Shown here piece by piece: positions 27,091-34,414 of a stretch of 64,000 nucleotides of DNA. The number at the start of each line of letters is the position of its first letter. Positions within the stretch are counted from its first letter, which is position 1. The stretch comes from Streptomyces sp. R33 (GTDB lineage Bacteria > Actinomycetota > Actinomycetes > Streptomycetales > Streptomycetaceae), in contig NZ_CP165727.1 of the NCBI RefSeq assembly GCF_041200175.1, positions 7,496,001-7,560,000 on the forward strand, in the 5' to 3' direction. The notes beneath the pieces are model-generated. The model saw only the letters and a list, made by a program, of their open reading frames with translations. It was not told the DNA's origin and searched no databases. The translations under genes were made by a program, and so were the position numbers.

Positions 27091-28922
27091 CAGCCGTGCT
27101 CGCCCCCTGCCGCAGCAGCCGCCGGTGTCACTGCGGTCGTCCCGATGGTTCCGGCCGTGTCCTGCACGGTCCCGCCCGCCCCGACGTACCAGGTGCGGTG
27201 CCCGGGCCCGTGACCCGGGTACGGCGGGCTGAACCGGTGCAGCTGGGTGGCCAGCACCTGCGGCGGTACGGGATGGGGCCGCACGGCGTTGCGCCGGACC
27301 AGCTCCGCCTCCTCGACCAGCACCACGGCCTGGGTCACCAGCGCGTCGCGGCGCTGCGCGACCGCGCCCACCAGGCCCCGCTGCTGCTCGGTGAGGGAGG
27401 TGGCGTCCCACACCACCGTGCCGCCGGTGCGCGCCGCGGCGGCCAGCGCGGCGTTCAGCCGGTCCAGGCCCTCGCGCAGCACGTCCGCATTGGCCCGCTG
27501 GTCGGCGCGGGAACCCCGGGCGGTGCGCAGGTCGTCGAGACCGATGTACGCGGCCACGCCCGGCAGGTTCCGGGCGTACGTGCTCTTCCCGCTGCCCGAC
27601 GGCCCGCACAGCTGCACCAGCCGGGGGAAGGCGCCGTCACGCCACTGCCAGGTCGCGGCCACCGCCTCCTCGGCGGTGGAGATCCTGCCCCGCGCGAACG
27701 CCTCCCGGGCCTCCGCCCAGCACCGGTCCGCCGCGTCCGCGCCGAGTCCGCCGAGGGCCTCCCGCAGCCCGGCGCGCAGCGGACCCAGCGGGTCGGGGCC
27801 GAGCAGCCCCGCCTCCTCGGCGTACAGCGCGGACCACTCCACGCACTCCCGCGCCCCGGCGTCCCCCGCGGCCGCCGCCCCGGCGAGCGCGTGCAGCACC
27901 CCGAGATCGGCGGCGACGGCCATCCGGACCAGGCCGGCCCGCCGCCCCTCGTCCGGGAACGGCCGCTGCAGCGACGGGTACAGCCCGACCAGGTCCGCGA
28001 CCCGCCGGGCGAGCGGCATCCCGAGCGGCCCCGCAGCCAGCCGCGCCCCGATCCGGGCCCGCGGAGCGCGGTGCAGTACGGCGGCCAGTACGCCGGCCAG
28101 CCGGTCCTCACCCGTGCGGCCCGACGCGTCGAGCCGGCCCGCCACTTCGGCGACGACCGGCGCGACTGCGGCTTCGGGCACCCGATCGGGTGCGGCACCG
28201 GGTGCGGCATCGGGCACGGGACCGGCTGCGGGATCCAGGCCGAGGGCGGCCTTCAGCTCCGCCGTATCGGGCTCGGAGCCCGAGCGCACCGACCACAGCG
28301 GGGCCTGCGGACCGAGCCCGTTCGGGACCACCTGCGCGTACATCCAGTGGGTGTCGGTCTGCACGTGGCCACCGCGCACCCATTTGGCGACGTACCGCCC
28401 GAAGTCGTCGCGCGTGAAGCCGGCCACCGTCCGTACGACGTAGCCCTCCTGCCGTGCGGTGTCGAGCCGCAGCCTGCGCAGTGCGCGCTCGTCGAAGACG
28501 CCCCGCCAGAGCACCTTCGGGGTCGGCACCCCGAGGCCGTGCAGGAAGCTCACGGTCCGGTCCCAGTCCAGGCAGTGCTCGCCGTCCCACACCGAGAAGC
28601 CGTAGAACCAGCTGTCGAGGTCCTCGTAGGGGATCGAGTGGCGGGCGTACAGGTTCTCCCCGCACACCCGCCACCCGCCCGGTATGCCCGCGCCGATCCG
28701 GCTCTGGAGGCCCTTGACCCAGGCCCGCGAGGGGTGGTGGCCCGAGTCGAGCGAGCGCGCGTGCAGGCCGTCCGCGTACAGGGTCGTGTTCTCCCCGTCG
28801 AGCTTCTCGGTGACGACGACCTCGCGCCCGGTCAGCCCCGCGAGCCCGGCGGCGCGCACGTCGTCCGCCGCCTGCCCGGGGGACCAGGGCAGATGCGGCG
28901 TACGGGGGTAGTGGGTGCGCAT
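27090..28922 (-). CDS. RNA ligase-polynucleotide kinase fusion
   Basis: 610 residues, ATG at 28922 after GCAGGAG. The N-terminal ligase (about 25-200) has motif I TEKLDGEN (adenylated K40), motif III around WFYGFSVWD, motif IV EGYVVRT (E159) and motif V VAKWVR (K180), in the manner of Rnl2-type ligases. An alpha-helical linker (about 270-430) follows. The C-terminal P-loop kinase (about 435-585) has Walker A GPSGSGKST (440-448), LDDLR, and VVWDATSL, as in T4 polynucleotide kinase. The order ligase-kinase is that of fungal Trl1; the third Trl1 activity, a 2H phosphodiesterase, is in the next gene, which starts within this gene's stop codon. Inference: 5'-phosphorylates and seals cleaved RNA, possibly tRNA. 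Confidence 0.87.
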   Translation of the reverse strand: MRTHYPRTPHLPWSPGQAADDVRAAGLAGLTGREVVVTEKLDGENTTLYADGLHARSLDSGHHPSRAWVKGLQSRIGAGIPGGWRVCGENLYARHSIPYEDLDSWFYGFSVWDGEHCLDWDRTVSFLHGLGVPTPKVLWRGVFDERALRRLRLDTARQEGYVVRTVAGFTRDDFGRYVAKWVRGGHVQTDTHWMYAQVVPNGLGPQAPLWSVRSGSEPDTAELKAALGLDPAAGPVPDAAPGAAPDRVPEAAVAPVVAEVAGRLDASGRTGEDRLAGVLAAVLHRAPRARIGARLAAGPLGMPLARRVADLVGLYPSLQRPFPDEGRRAGLVRMAVAADLGVLHALAGAAAAGDAGARECVEWSALYAEEAGLLGPDPLGPLRAGLREALGGLGADAADRCWAEAREAFARGRISTAEEAVAATWQWRDGAFPRLVQLCGPSGSGKSTYARNLPGVAAYIGLDDLRTARGSRADQRANADVLREGLDRLNAALAAAARTGGTVVWDATSLTEQQRGLVGAVAQRRDALVTQAVVLVEEAELVRRNAVRPHPVPPQVLATQLHRFSPPYPGHGPGHRTWYVGAGGTVQDTAGTIGTTAVTPAAAAAGGEHG

Positions 28923-28960
28923 GGCCGGCTCCTGCTCGACGACGGGGTGCGTCGTCACTC

Positions 28961-28990
28961 TAGGTATCCGGGGCCGGGGCATCCAATCAA
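28961..28990 (-). promoter_or_regulatory. Candidate promoter of the RNA-repair operon
   Basis: On the minus strand, TTGATT (28990-28985) and TACCTA (28966-28961) are separated by 18 bp, resembling a HrdB-type promoter about 40 bp before the ligase-kinase ATG. It lies in the 96-bp gap after the 29019-29633 gene, so the operon may be expressed independently of that gene. Confidence 0.4.
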
Positions 28991-29018
28991 TAACCCCCGC
29001 GCGGGGCCGCCCGGGCTG

Positions 29019-29633
29019 TCAGGGCCGCCGCCCCGCCCAGGCCACCAGCCGGTCGATGGCGGGGGCACCCGCGTCCACCGGCACGGCCTCGGCGAACGGG
29101 ATCCGCCCCCCGCGGGTTTCGGCCGGCAGTGCGCGGCGTACGACGGCGATCACCCGCTCGATCAGGGCCGCGTCCCATTCCGGGTGCTGTCCGGTCGCCC
29201 TGGCCAGGTCCCAGGTGTGCACGGTGAGTTCGTGGGTGTAGACGGCCGCGGCGGCCGCGCCCGGCAGTACACCCATCGGCAGGCGCAGCTGCCGGCCGAG
29301 GACGGCCGGGTCCGCCCACACCTCGGCGACCGCGCGGGCACCCGGCTCCCAGGCCGCCGCCCAGGCGCCGTCGGCGAGCTCGTCGGCGAAGGACGGGACG
29401 CTGAACGGGTCCTCGCCGCGCCCGATCACCGCGATCCGGCGGACGACGGCGACGAGGTGGCTCGAGAGCCGCCGGACGTCGAACTCGTCGCACGGGGTGG
29501 GGGCGTCGTACTGGTCGGGCCGGACGGCGGCAAGGGTGCGGCCCGCCAGCTCGACGGCCGCGGCGAGGTCGAGTCGCGGGTCGAAGGTGGTGGTGGCGGA
29601 CGGGGTCTCGGTGAGCTGCGTGATCTCGGTCAT
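29019..29633 (-). CDS. TIGR03086-type DinB/maleylpyruvate-isomerase-fold protein
   Basis: 204 residues. The fold is that of the mycothiol-dependent maleylpyruvate isomerase N-terminal family: PTPCDEFDVRRLSSHLVAVVRR near residue 45-65 and YTHELTVHTWDLARATG near 135-150 supply the three His of the metal site. The family joins mycothiol or similar thiols to substrates, but most members are uncharacterised. It is divergent from a WYL regulator, with a perfect 9-N5-9 palindrome in between, and is probably its target. Confidence 0.82.
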   Translation of the reverse strand: MTEITQLTETPSATTTFDPRLDLAAAVELAGRTLAAVRPDQYDAPTPCDEFDVRRLSSHLVAVVRRIAVIGRGEDPFSVPSFADELADGAWAAAWEPGARAVAEVWADPAVLGRQLRLPMGVLPGAAAAAVYTHELTVHTWDLARATGQHPEWDAALIERVIAVVRRALPAETRGGRIPFAEAVPVDAGAPAIDRLVAWAGRRP

Positions 29634-29652
29634 GTGTTCATCCTGGAAGCTG

Positions 29653-29675
29653 AACTGGCCATCTTCTGGCCAGTT
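29653..29675. promoter_or_regulatory. Probable WYL-regulator operator
   Basis: Perfect inverted repeat AACTGGCCA-N5-TGGCCAGTT, 19 bp upstream of the minus-strand gene's ATG and 66 bp upstream of the regulator's ATG. It has the same 9-N5-9 geometry as the palindrome at 4684 but a different sequence. Confidence 0.7.
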
Positions 29676-29740
29676 TCCCGAGGAGAATGAACGGCAACGA
29701 CGAAAACGCCCGGGGCGCGGGCAGGGAAGGGGTACGGGAC

Positions 29741-30711
29741 ATGAGAGCCGACCGGCTGGTGGCGACCCTGCTGTTCCTCCAGGAGCGCGGCCGCGTCACC
29801 GTCCCCGAGGTGGCCGCCGAACTGGAGGTGTCCCAGCGCACCGCCCGCCGCGATCTCGAGGCCCTGGCCGCGTCCGGCATCCCCGTCTACTCGCAGCGCG
29901 GCCGCGGCGGCGGCTGGTCCCTCGTCGGCGGCGCCCGTACCAACCTCACCGGGCTGACCGCCGACGAGATCCGGGCGCTCTTCCTCGTCACCGGGCCGAT
30001 GGCGGCCACCCCCGAACTGCGGACCACCCTGCGCAAGCTGGTCCGGGCCCTGCCGTCCACCCTGCGGGCGGAGGCCGAGGCCGCCACCCGCGCCGGAGTC
30101 GTCGACGCCACGGACTGGTCCCGCAACGCCGTCACCGCCGATGCCGCCCACCGCTCCGCGCTCCAGGGCGCCGTCGTCGACGGCATCCGCGTCCGCCTCG
30201 GGTACGCGGGCGTCGGCAAGCCGGCCGGCGAGCGTACGGTCGACCCCCTCGGGCTCGTCGCCAAGGCGGGGGTCGACTACCTCGTCGCCGGTACGGAGAA
30301 CGGCCTGCGCACCTTCCGGCTCAGCCGGGTCCGCTCCGTCGAGCCGACCGGCGAACCCGTCGTCCGGCCGCCCGGCTTCGACCTCGCCACGGCCTGGCGG
30401 GAACTGTCCGGGGCCTTCCAGGACGGCATGTACGCGGTGACCGCGCGGCCCGCGTCCACCCCGACACGCTGGCCCTGCTGCAGCGGTTCCTCGGCGGCCG
30501 GGTACGCGTCGGCGGCCCGCTGCCCGACGGCTGGACCGAGGTCTGGGTCGACGGCCCGGCCCCCAAGGCGCTGGCCGGCCACCTGGCCGGGCTGGGGGCG
30601 GGAGTCGAGGTGCTGGAGCCACCGGAGGTGAGGCAGTGGCTGGCCCGGATCGGCGCCGAACTCACGGCGATGTACGCGGGGGACGTGCAGGGCCTGCCAC
30701 CCGTTCAGTAG
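29741..30711 (+). pseudogene. YafY-type WYL regulator, frameshifted near the C-terminus
   Basis: The ATG at 29741 (after GGAAGGGG) starts MRADRLVATLLFLQERG, then the HTH (SQRTARRDLEALAASG) and the WYL core (KAGVDYLVAGTENGLRTFRLSRV). The frame is good up to MYAVTAR near 30445. From there homology continues in another frame as VHPDTLALLQRFLGGRVRVGG to the TAG at 30711, while the original frame becomes Arg/Ser/Pro-rich. One missing base in the GCGCGGCCCGCG run (about 30445-30455) explains this. It could be a real mutation or a sequencing error in a GC run. The HTH and WYL domains are unaffected; only the C-terminal WCX-like part (about 90 residues) would be lost. Its stop overlaps convergently with that of the next gene. 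Confidence 0.75.
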
Positions 30712-31355
30712 CCGATGGTGAACCGCAGGCCCGGATGCGCGTCGCGCTCGATCTCGTCGACCAGCGCCACGGCGTAGTCCTCGGCCGAGATGTGGCTGCG
30801 ACCGTCCTCGTCCACGATCAGATCGTCGAGGGCCAGCCGGTACGTGCCCGTGCGCTCTCCCGGACCGATCTGCGCGGCGGGGCTCAGGCAGGTCCAGCGC
30901 ACCTCCTCCACGGGCACGGTCCGCAGGAAGTCCAGCGCCTCCCCGTGGGCGTGCATGAGCGCCCGGACCGGCTCCGGGACGCCCGGCGCCTGCCAGACCA
31001 GCGGGCCCTCGGGGGTGCGCAGCGAGCCCGCCCCGCCCACGACGATCACACGGGGCCGCGGGGTCTGCGGGTCGAGCGTGCAGAGGCCGCCGATCAGGGA
31101 CTTGGCGGCGGTGACGAGCACGCCCGGATCCCCGGACCCGGGGCCGATCGCGCTGACGACCACGTCCCGGCCGGCAGCCGCCTCGGCGACGGAGTGCGGG
31201 TCGAGGACGTCGCCGCGCAGCACCTCGGCGCCAAGATCCGCGAGCTTCGCGGGGTCGCGTACGACCGCCGTGACCTCGTGGCCGCGCCGGAGCGCTTCGC
31301 GCAGCACGAGGGCTCCGATGGTGCCGGTCGCGCCGAACAGGGCGATCTTCGCCAT
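30705..31355 (-). CDS. NAD(P)-binding atypical SDR (NmrA/BVR-B-like)
   Basis: 216 residues. The ATG at 31355 follows AGGGAG. The N-terminal Rossmann motif is LFGATGTIG, and VVRDP marks the usual adenine-ribose phosphate site of NADP-binding members. VIVVGGAGSL follows in the centre. The Tyr-x3-Lys catalytic pair of classical SDRs is missing, so it belongs to the atypical SDR_a5/NAD(P)H-binding group, which includes flavin reductases and redox sensors. The 3' end overlaps the regulator gene by 7 bp, tail to tail. Confidence 0.82.
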   Translation of the reverse strand: MAKIALFGATGTIGALVLREALRRGHEVTAVVRDPAKLADLGAEVLRGDVLDPHSVAEAAAGRDVVVSAIGPGSGDPGVLVTAAKSLIGGLCTLDPQTPRPRVIVVGGAGSLRTPEGPLVWQAPGVPEPVRALMHAHGEALDFLRTVPVEEVRWTCLSPAAQIGPGERTGTYRLALDDLIVDEDGRSHISAEDYAVALVDEIERDAHPGLRFTIGY

Positions 31356-31482
31356 GACGACTCCCTGGGGGTGGAGGCGGTACGGGCCCCGGGTCGGACC
31401 CGCGCCGCCCATCCAAGCGAACGGGCCCCGCCGACACCCGGCAGCGGGGCCGGGGCTACTCGGATGATCCGGAGCGGCCCCC

Positions 31483-32574
31483 CTAGTGTCCTGAGTCGGA
31501 GATTCGTCGGCAGTAAGCGGCGAGTTTGTCGAGGATCTCGTCGGCTGTCTTCGTCCAGACGAAGGGTCGGGGGTGCTCGTTCCAGTCGGCGAGCCAGGTC
31601 CGGATGTCGCGTTCGAGGGCCTGGACGGAGCGGTGGACGCCGCGGCGGAGCTTCTTCGTGGTGAGTTCGGCGAACCACCGCTCGACCAGATTCAGCCAGG
31701 AGGATCCGGTCGGGGTGAAGTGCAGGTGGAAGCGCGGATGTGCAGCAAGCCACTTCTTGACGGCCGGAACCTTGTGTGTGACGTAGTTGTCCAGGATCAG
31801 GTGGACCTCAAGGCCGACGGGCACTTCCTTGTCGAGCTTGGCAAGGAACTTCTTGAACTCCACGGCACGGTGGCGTCGGTGAAGTGAGCCGATGACCTTG
31901 CCGGTGGCGGTGTCCAGGGCGGCGAAGAGGGTGGTGGTGCCCGCGCGGACGTAGTCGTGGCTGCGGCGTTCGGGCACCCCGGGCATCATCGGCAAGACCG
32001 GCTGGGACCGGTCCAGGGCCTGGATCTGCGACTTCTCGTCCACGCACAGCACCAGGGCCCGCTCCGGCGGGTCGAGATACAGGCCGACCACGTCACGGAC
32101 CTTGTCGATGAACAGCGGGTCCTTGGACAGCTTGAACGTCTCGGCCCGGTGCGGCTGGAGGGAGAATGCCCGCCAGATCCGTGAGATCGCCGATTGGGAC
32201 ATCCCGGTCGCCGCCGCCATCGACCGCGTTGACCAGTGGGTCGCGTCCTTCGGTGTTTCTTCCAACGTCTTCACGATGACCCGTTCGACGTCCGCGTCGG
32301 TGATCTTCCGTGGGACGCCTGGCCGCGGCTCGTCGCACAGGCCATCCAGACGGCGTTCCAGAAAGCGCCGGCGCCAGGCCCGGACCGTGTCCGTGGTGAT
32401 GCCCAGCCGTCGGGCGACTTCCGCGATCGCGTGACCGTCCGCACTCTCCAGGACGATCCGTGACCGCAACGCCAACGACTGGGCACTCGAACGACGACGT
32501 ACCCACGACTGCAATATCGCCCGCTCGGGATCGGACAGCACCACCGGCGGGATCTTCGGTCCAGGACGACTCAC
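31483..32574 (-). CDS. IS630-family transposase, type B
   Basis: 363 residues from a GTG at 32574, clearly homologous over its length to the type A transposase (shared LCVDEKSQIQALDRSQPVLP, WLNLVERWFAEL). The catalytic acids lie in CVDEKSQ, ILDNYVTH and NLVERWF. The stop TAG (31483-31485, minus strand) is again supplied by the target TA and flanking base. It looks intact. Confidence 0.92.
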   Translation of the reverse strand: MSRPGPKIPPVVLSDPERAILQSWVRRRSSAQSLALRSRIVLESADGHAIAEVARRLGITTDTVRAWRRRFLERRLDGLCDEPRPGVPRKITDADVERVIVKTLEETPKDATHWSTRSMAAATGMSQSAISRIWRAFSLQPHRAETFKLSKDPLFIDKVRDVVGLYLDPPERALVLCVDEKSQIQALDRSQPVLPMMPGVPERRSHDYVRAGTTTLFAALDTATGKVIGSLHRRHRAVEFKKFLAKLDKEVPVGLEVHLILDNYVTHKVPAVKKWLAAHPRFHLHFTPTGSSWLNLVERWFAELTTKKLRRGVHRSVQALERDIRTWLADWNEHPRPFVWTKTADEILDKLAAYCRRISDSGH

Positions 32575-32608
32575 ACCAGACCAACGACGAATCTCCGACT
32601 CAGGACAC
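31486..32608 (-). mobile_element. IS630-family insertion sequence, type B
   Basis: 1123 bp between TA at 31484-31485 and 32609-32610, both in CTAG. The terminal repeats GTGTCCTGAGTCGGAGATTC are identical over more than 20 bp and recognisably related to those of type A. It is a different species from the type A element, with one transposase gene, present once in the window. It forms the left member of a three-element stack with the MITE and IS A copy 3. Confidence 0.92.
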
Positions 32609-32610
32609 TA

Positions 32611-32782
32611 GGGGGTGTCGTCAAAGTAGCGTCGTCCGCCCGTGAGGGCGGGGCCGGCGGGGTCTGGTGCGTGTGATCGCAAGGCGGAGGAGGGAGGCGA
32701 CGCTCGCGTCGTCGACCGACGACAACGCGGCGAGCGCGCGTGCCAGACCCCGCCGGCCAGACGGGACTTTGACGACACCCCC
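32611..32782. mobile_element. 172-bp MITE (non-autonomous TA-target element)
   Basis: Bounded by perfect 17-bp inverted termini GGGGGTGTCGTCAAAGT / ACTTTGACGACACCCCC and by TA on both sides (32609-32610, 32783-32784). Internally, GGCCGGCGGGGTCTGG recurs inverted, so the whole element can fold into a long hairpin. It carries no gene. One terminus also occurs at 6715-6731. Its ends differ from those of the two IS species, so a third transposase must have mobilised it. Confidence 0.8.
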
Positions 32783-32784
32783 TA

Positions 32785-33917
32785 GTCTTCTGAGTCTTGA
32801 GTTCTGTTCAGATGTGTAGGCTTGGCCTATGGCGCGGATGGGGCGGCCGAAGGCCGAGTTGACGCTGTCGGACGAGGAACGGGCCGCACTGGAGGGGTGG
32901 GTGCGGCGTCGTTCCACGCCGCAGGCGTGGGCTTTGAGGTGCCGGATCATCCTGGCCTGCGCCGAGGGCGTCTCGAACAAGGATGTGGCCGTCCGTCTCG
33001 GATCGACGCCTCATGCGGTCGGCCGTTGGCGGGCCCGTTTCGTGCAGTACCGGATCGCGGGCCTGGGAGACATGCCGCGTTCCGGCGGCCCCAGGTCGGT
33101 GACGGATGAGCAGGTGGCCGCAGTGGTCACCAGGACGTTGGAGTCCACGCCGAAGAACGCAACGCACTGGTCGACGCGGTCGATGGCGAAGGAAATGGGC
33201 CTGTCCCAGTCCTCGGTCTCACGGATCTGGCGGGCGTTCGGCCTGCAGCCGCACCGGTCGGAGACGTTCAAGCTGTCGACCGATCCCTACTTCGTCGACA
33301 AGGTCCACGATGTCGTCGGCCTCTACCTGGACCCTCCCGAGCGGGCGCTGGTGTTCTGCGTGGATGAGAAATCGCAGATCCAGGCCCTGGACCGGTCCCA
33401 GCCAGTGCTGCCGATGATGCCAGGAGTCCCGGAGCGGTCAACGCACGACTACGTCCGCGCCGGCACGACCACCCTGTTCGCCGCACTCAACGTGGCCACC
33501 GGCAAGGTGATCGGCTCCCTGCACCGCCGGCATCGCGCCGAGGAGTTCAAGAAGTTCCTGGTCAAGCTCGACAAGGAAGTGCCTGCCGGTCTGGACGTCC
33601 ACCTGATCTGCGACAACTACGCCACCCACAAGACGCCGGACATCAAGAAGTGGCTGCTCGGCCACCCCCGGTTCCACCTGCACTTCACGCCGACCGGGTC
33701 GTCCTGGCTGAACCTGGTGGAGCGATGGTTCGCCGAACTCACCAACAAGCAGATACGGCGAGGCGTCCACAAGTCCGTCCAGGCCCTCGAGAAGGACATC
33801 CGTGACTGGATCGCCGCTTGGAACACCGACCCCAAGCCCTACGTCTGGACCAAGACCGCAGACGAGATCCTCGAACGCGTCGCCAGCTATCTGAACAGAA
33901 TTCCCGACTCAGAAGAC
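32785..33917 (+). mobile_element. IS630-family insertion sequence, type A, copy 3
   Basis: 1133 bp, same orientation as copy 1, with TA at 32783-32784 and 33918-33919. The left border is the MITE end; the right border is the stop codon of the lipoprotein gene at 33917. Confidence 0.93.
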
Positions 33918-33920
33918 TAG
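32829..33920 (+). CDS. IS630-family transposase (copy 3)
   Basis: 363 residues, identical to copy 1 except Val for Leu in LERVASYLNR near the C-terminus (one base change). The DDE triad is intact. The stop TAG (33918-33920) overlaps, on the other strand, the stop TAG of the lipoprotein gene (33919-33917): one CTAG encodes both stops. Confidence 0.92.
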   Translation: MARMGRPKAELTLSDEERAALEGWVRRRSTPQAWALRCRIILACAEGVSNKDVAVRLGSTPHAVGRWRARFVQYRIAGLGDMPRSGGPRSVTDEQVAAVVTRTLESTPKNATHWSTRSMAKEMGLSQSSVSRIWRAFGLQPHRSETFKLSTDPYFVDKVHDVVGLYLDPPERALVFCVDEKSQIQALDRSQPVLPMMPGVPERSTHDYVRAGTTTLFAALNVATGKVIGSLHRRHRAEEFKKFLVKLDKEVPAGLDVHLICDNYATHKTPDIKKWLLGHPRFHLHFTPTGSSWLNLVERWFAELTNKQIRRGVHKSVQALEKDIRDWIAAWNTDPKPYVWTKTADEILERVASYLNRIPDSED

Positions 33921-34381
33921 CGGCACAGGGCGACGATCGACGGGGAGACCGTGCCCTTGGCCGCCTCGCACAGGGGCGCCATGTCGTACGCGCGAGGCTG
34001 CGCGGGCCGGGGCTTCGGCCGTACGGGCGGCCGCTTGCGGGGCTTGGGCGCCGGGGCGGGGTGCACGGGGTGCGCCGGCCGGGCAGGCGCGCGACCGCCG
34101 GTCCGGCGCTGCGGCAGCCGGTTCTCCTCCGGCTGCGCGGCGGGCGGTTCCGGCTCGGCCTCGGCCTCGGCCGCCGGCGGGGCCGGCGGGGGCTCCGGCG
34201 CCGGGAGACGGCCCAACGGCAGGGCTCCGACCGCCGTTTCCCGGGCCGCGGTCCGGTCCACAGCCGGAGCCGGCGGGGCCGGTTCCGCAGGCCCGGTCGG
34301 CCGTACGGTCACGCACCCGGCGGTCAGCGCCAGCGCGGCGAGGATCAAAGGCAGGGGCAGAGCCCCCCGGCGTAACTGCAT
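33917..34381 (-). CDS. Proline-rich lipoprotein, paralog of 8768-9220
   Basis: 154 residues. The signal peptide ends in the lipobox ALTAGC. The mature protein is Pro/Ala/Glu-rich with Arg-Pro-Lys repeats (RKRPPVRPKPRPAQP), ending in LCEAAKGTVSPSIVALCR. The C-terminus is five residues shorter than that of the paralog, which continues past the second Cys as IRQYGR. Both Cys are kept. The stop codon lies at the IS junction; restoring the pre-insertion sequence still gives TAG, so the shorter end is probably original. It starts 33 bp after the membrane acyltransferase gene and is probably co-transcribed with it. Confidence 0.7.
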   Translation of the reverse strand: MQLRRGALPLPLILAALALTAGCVTVRPTGPAEPAPPAPAVDRTAARETAVGALPLGRLPAPEPPPAPPAAEAEAEPEPPAAQPEENRLPQRRTGGRAPARPAHPVHPAPAPKPRKRPPVRPKPRPAQPRAYDMAPLCEAAKGTVSPSIVALCR

Positions 34382-34414
34382 CCGCCCACCCTGCCGTACG
34401 ACAGACGGTGGAAC

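Noticed and set aside
29687..29740. Earlier ATG for the WYL regulator at 29687
   Set aside because: GAGGAG is too close to that ATG, the extra residues are polar and not conserved, and MRADRL at 29741 is the family start.
33917..34381. Truncation of the lipoprotein by IS copy 3
   Set aside because: Rebuilding the site with one TA still gives TAG followed by non-coding sequence, so the stop was probably present before insertion, even though the paralog is five residues longer.
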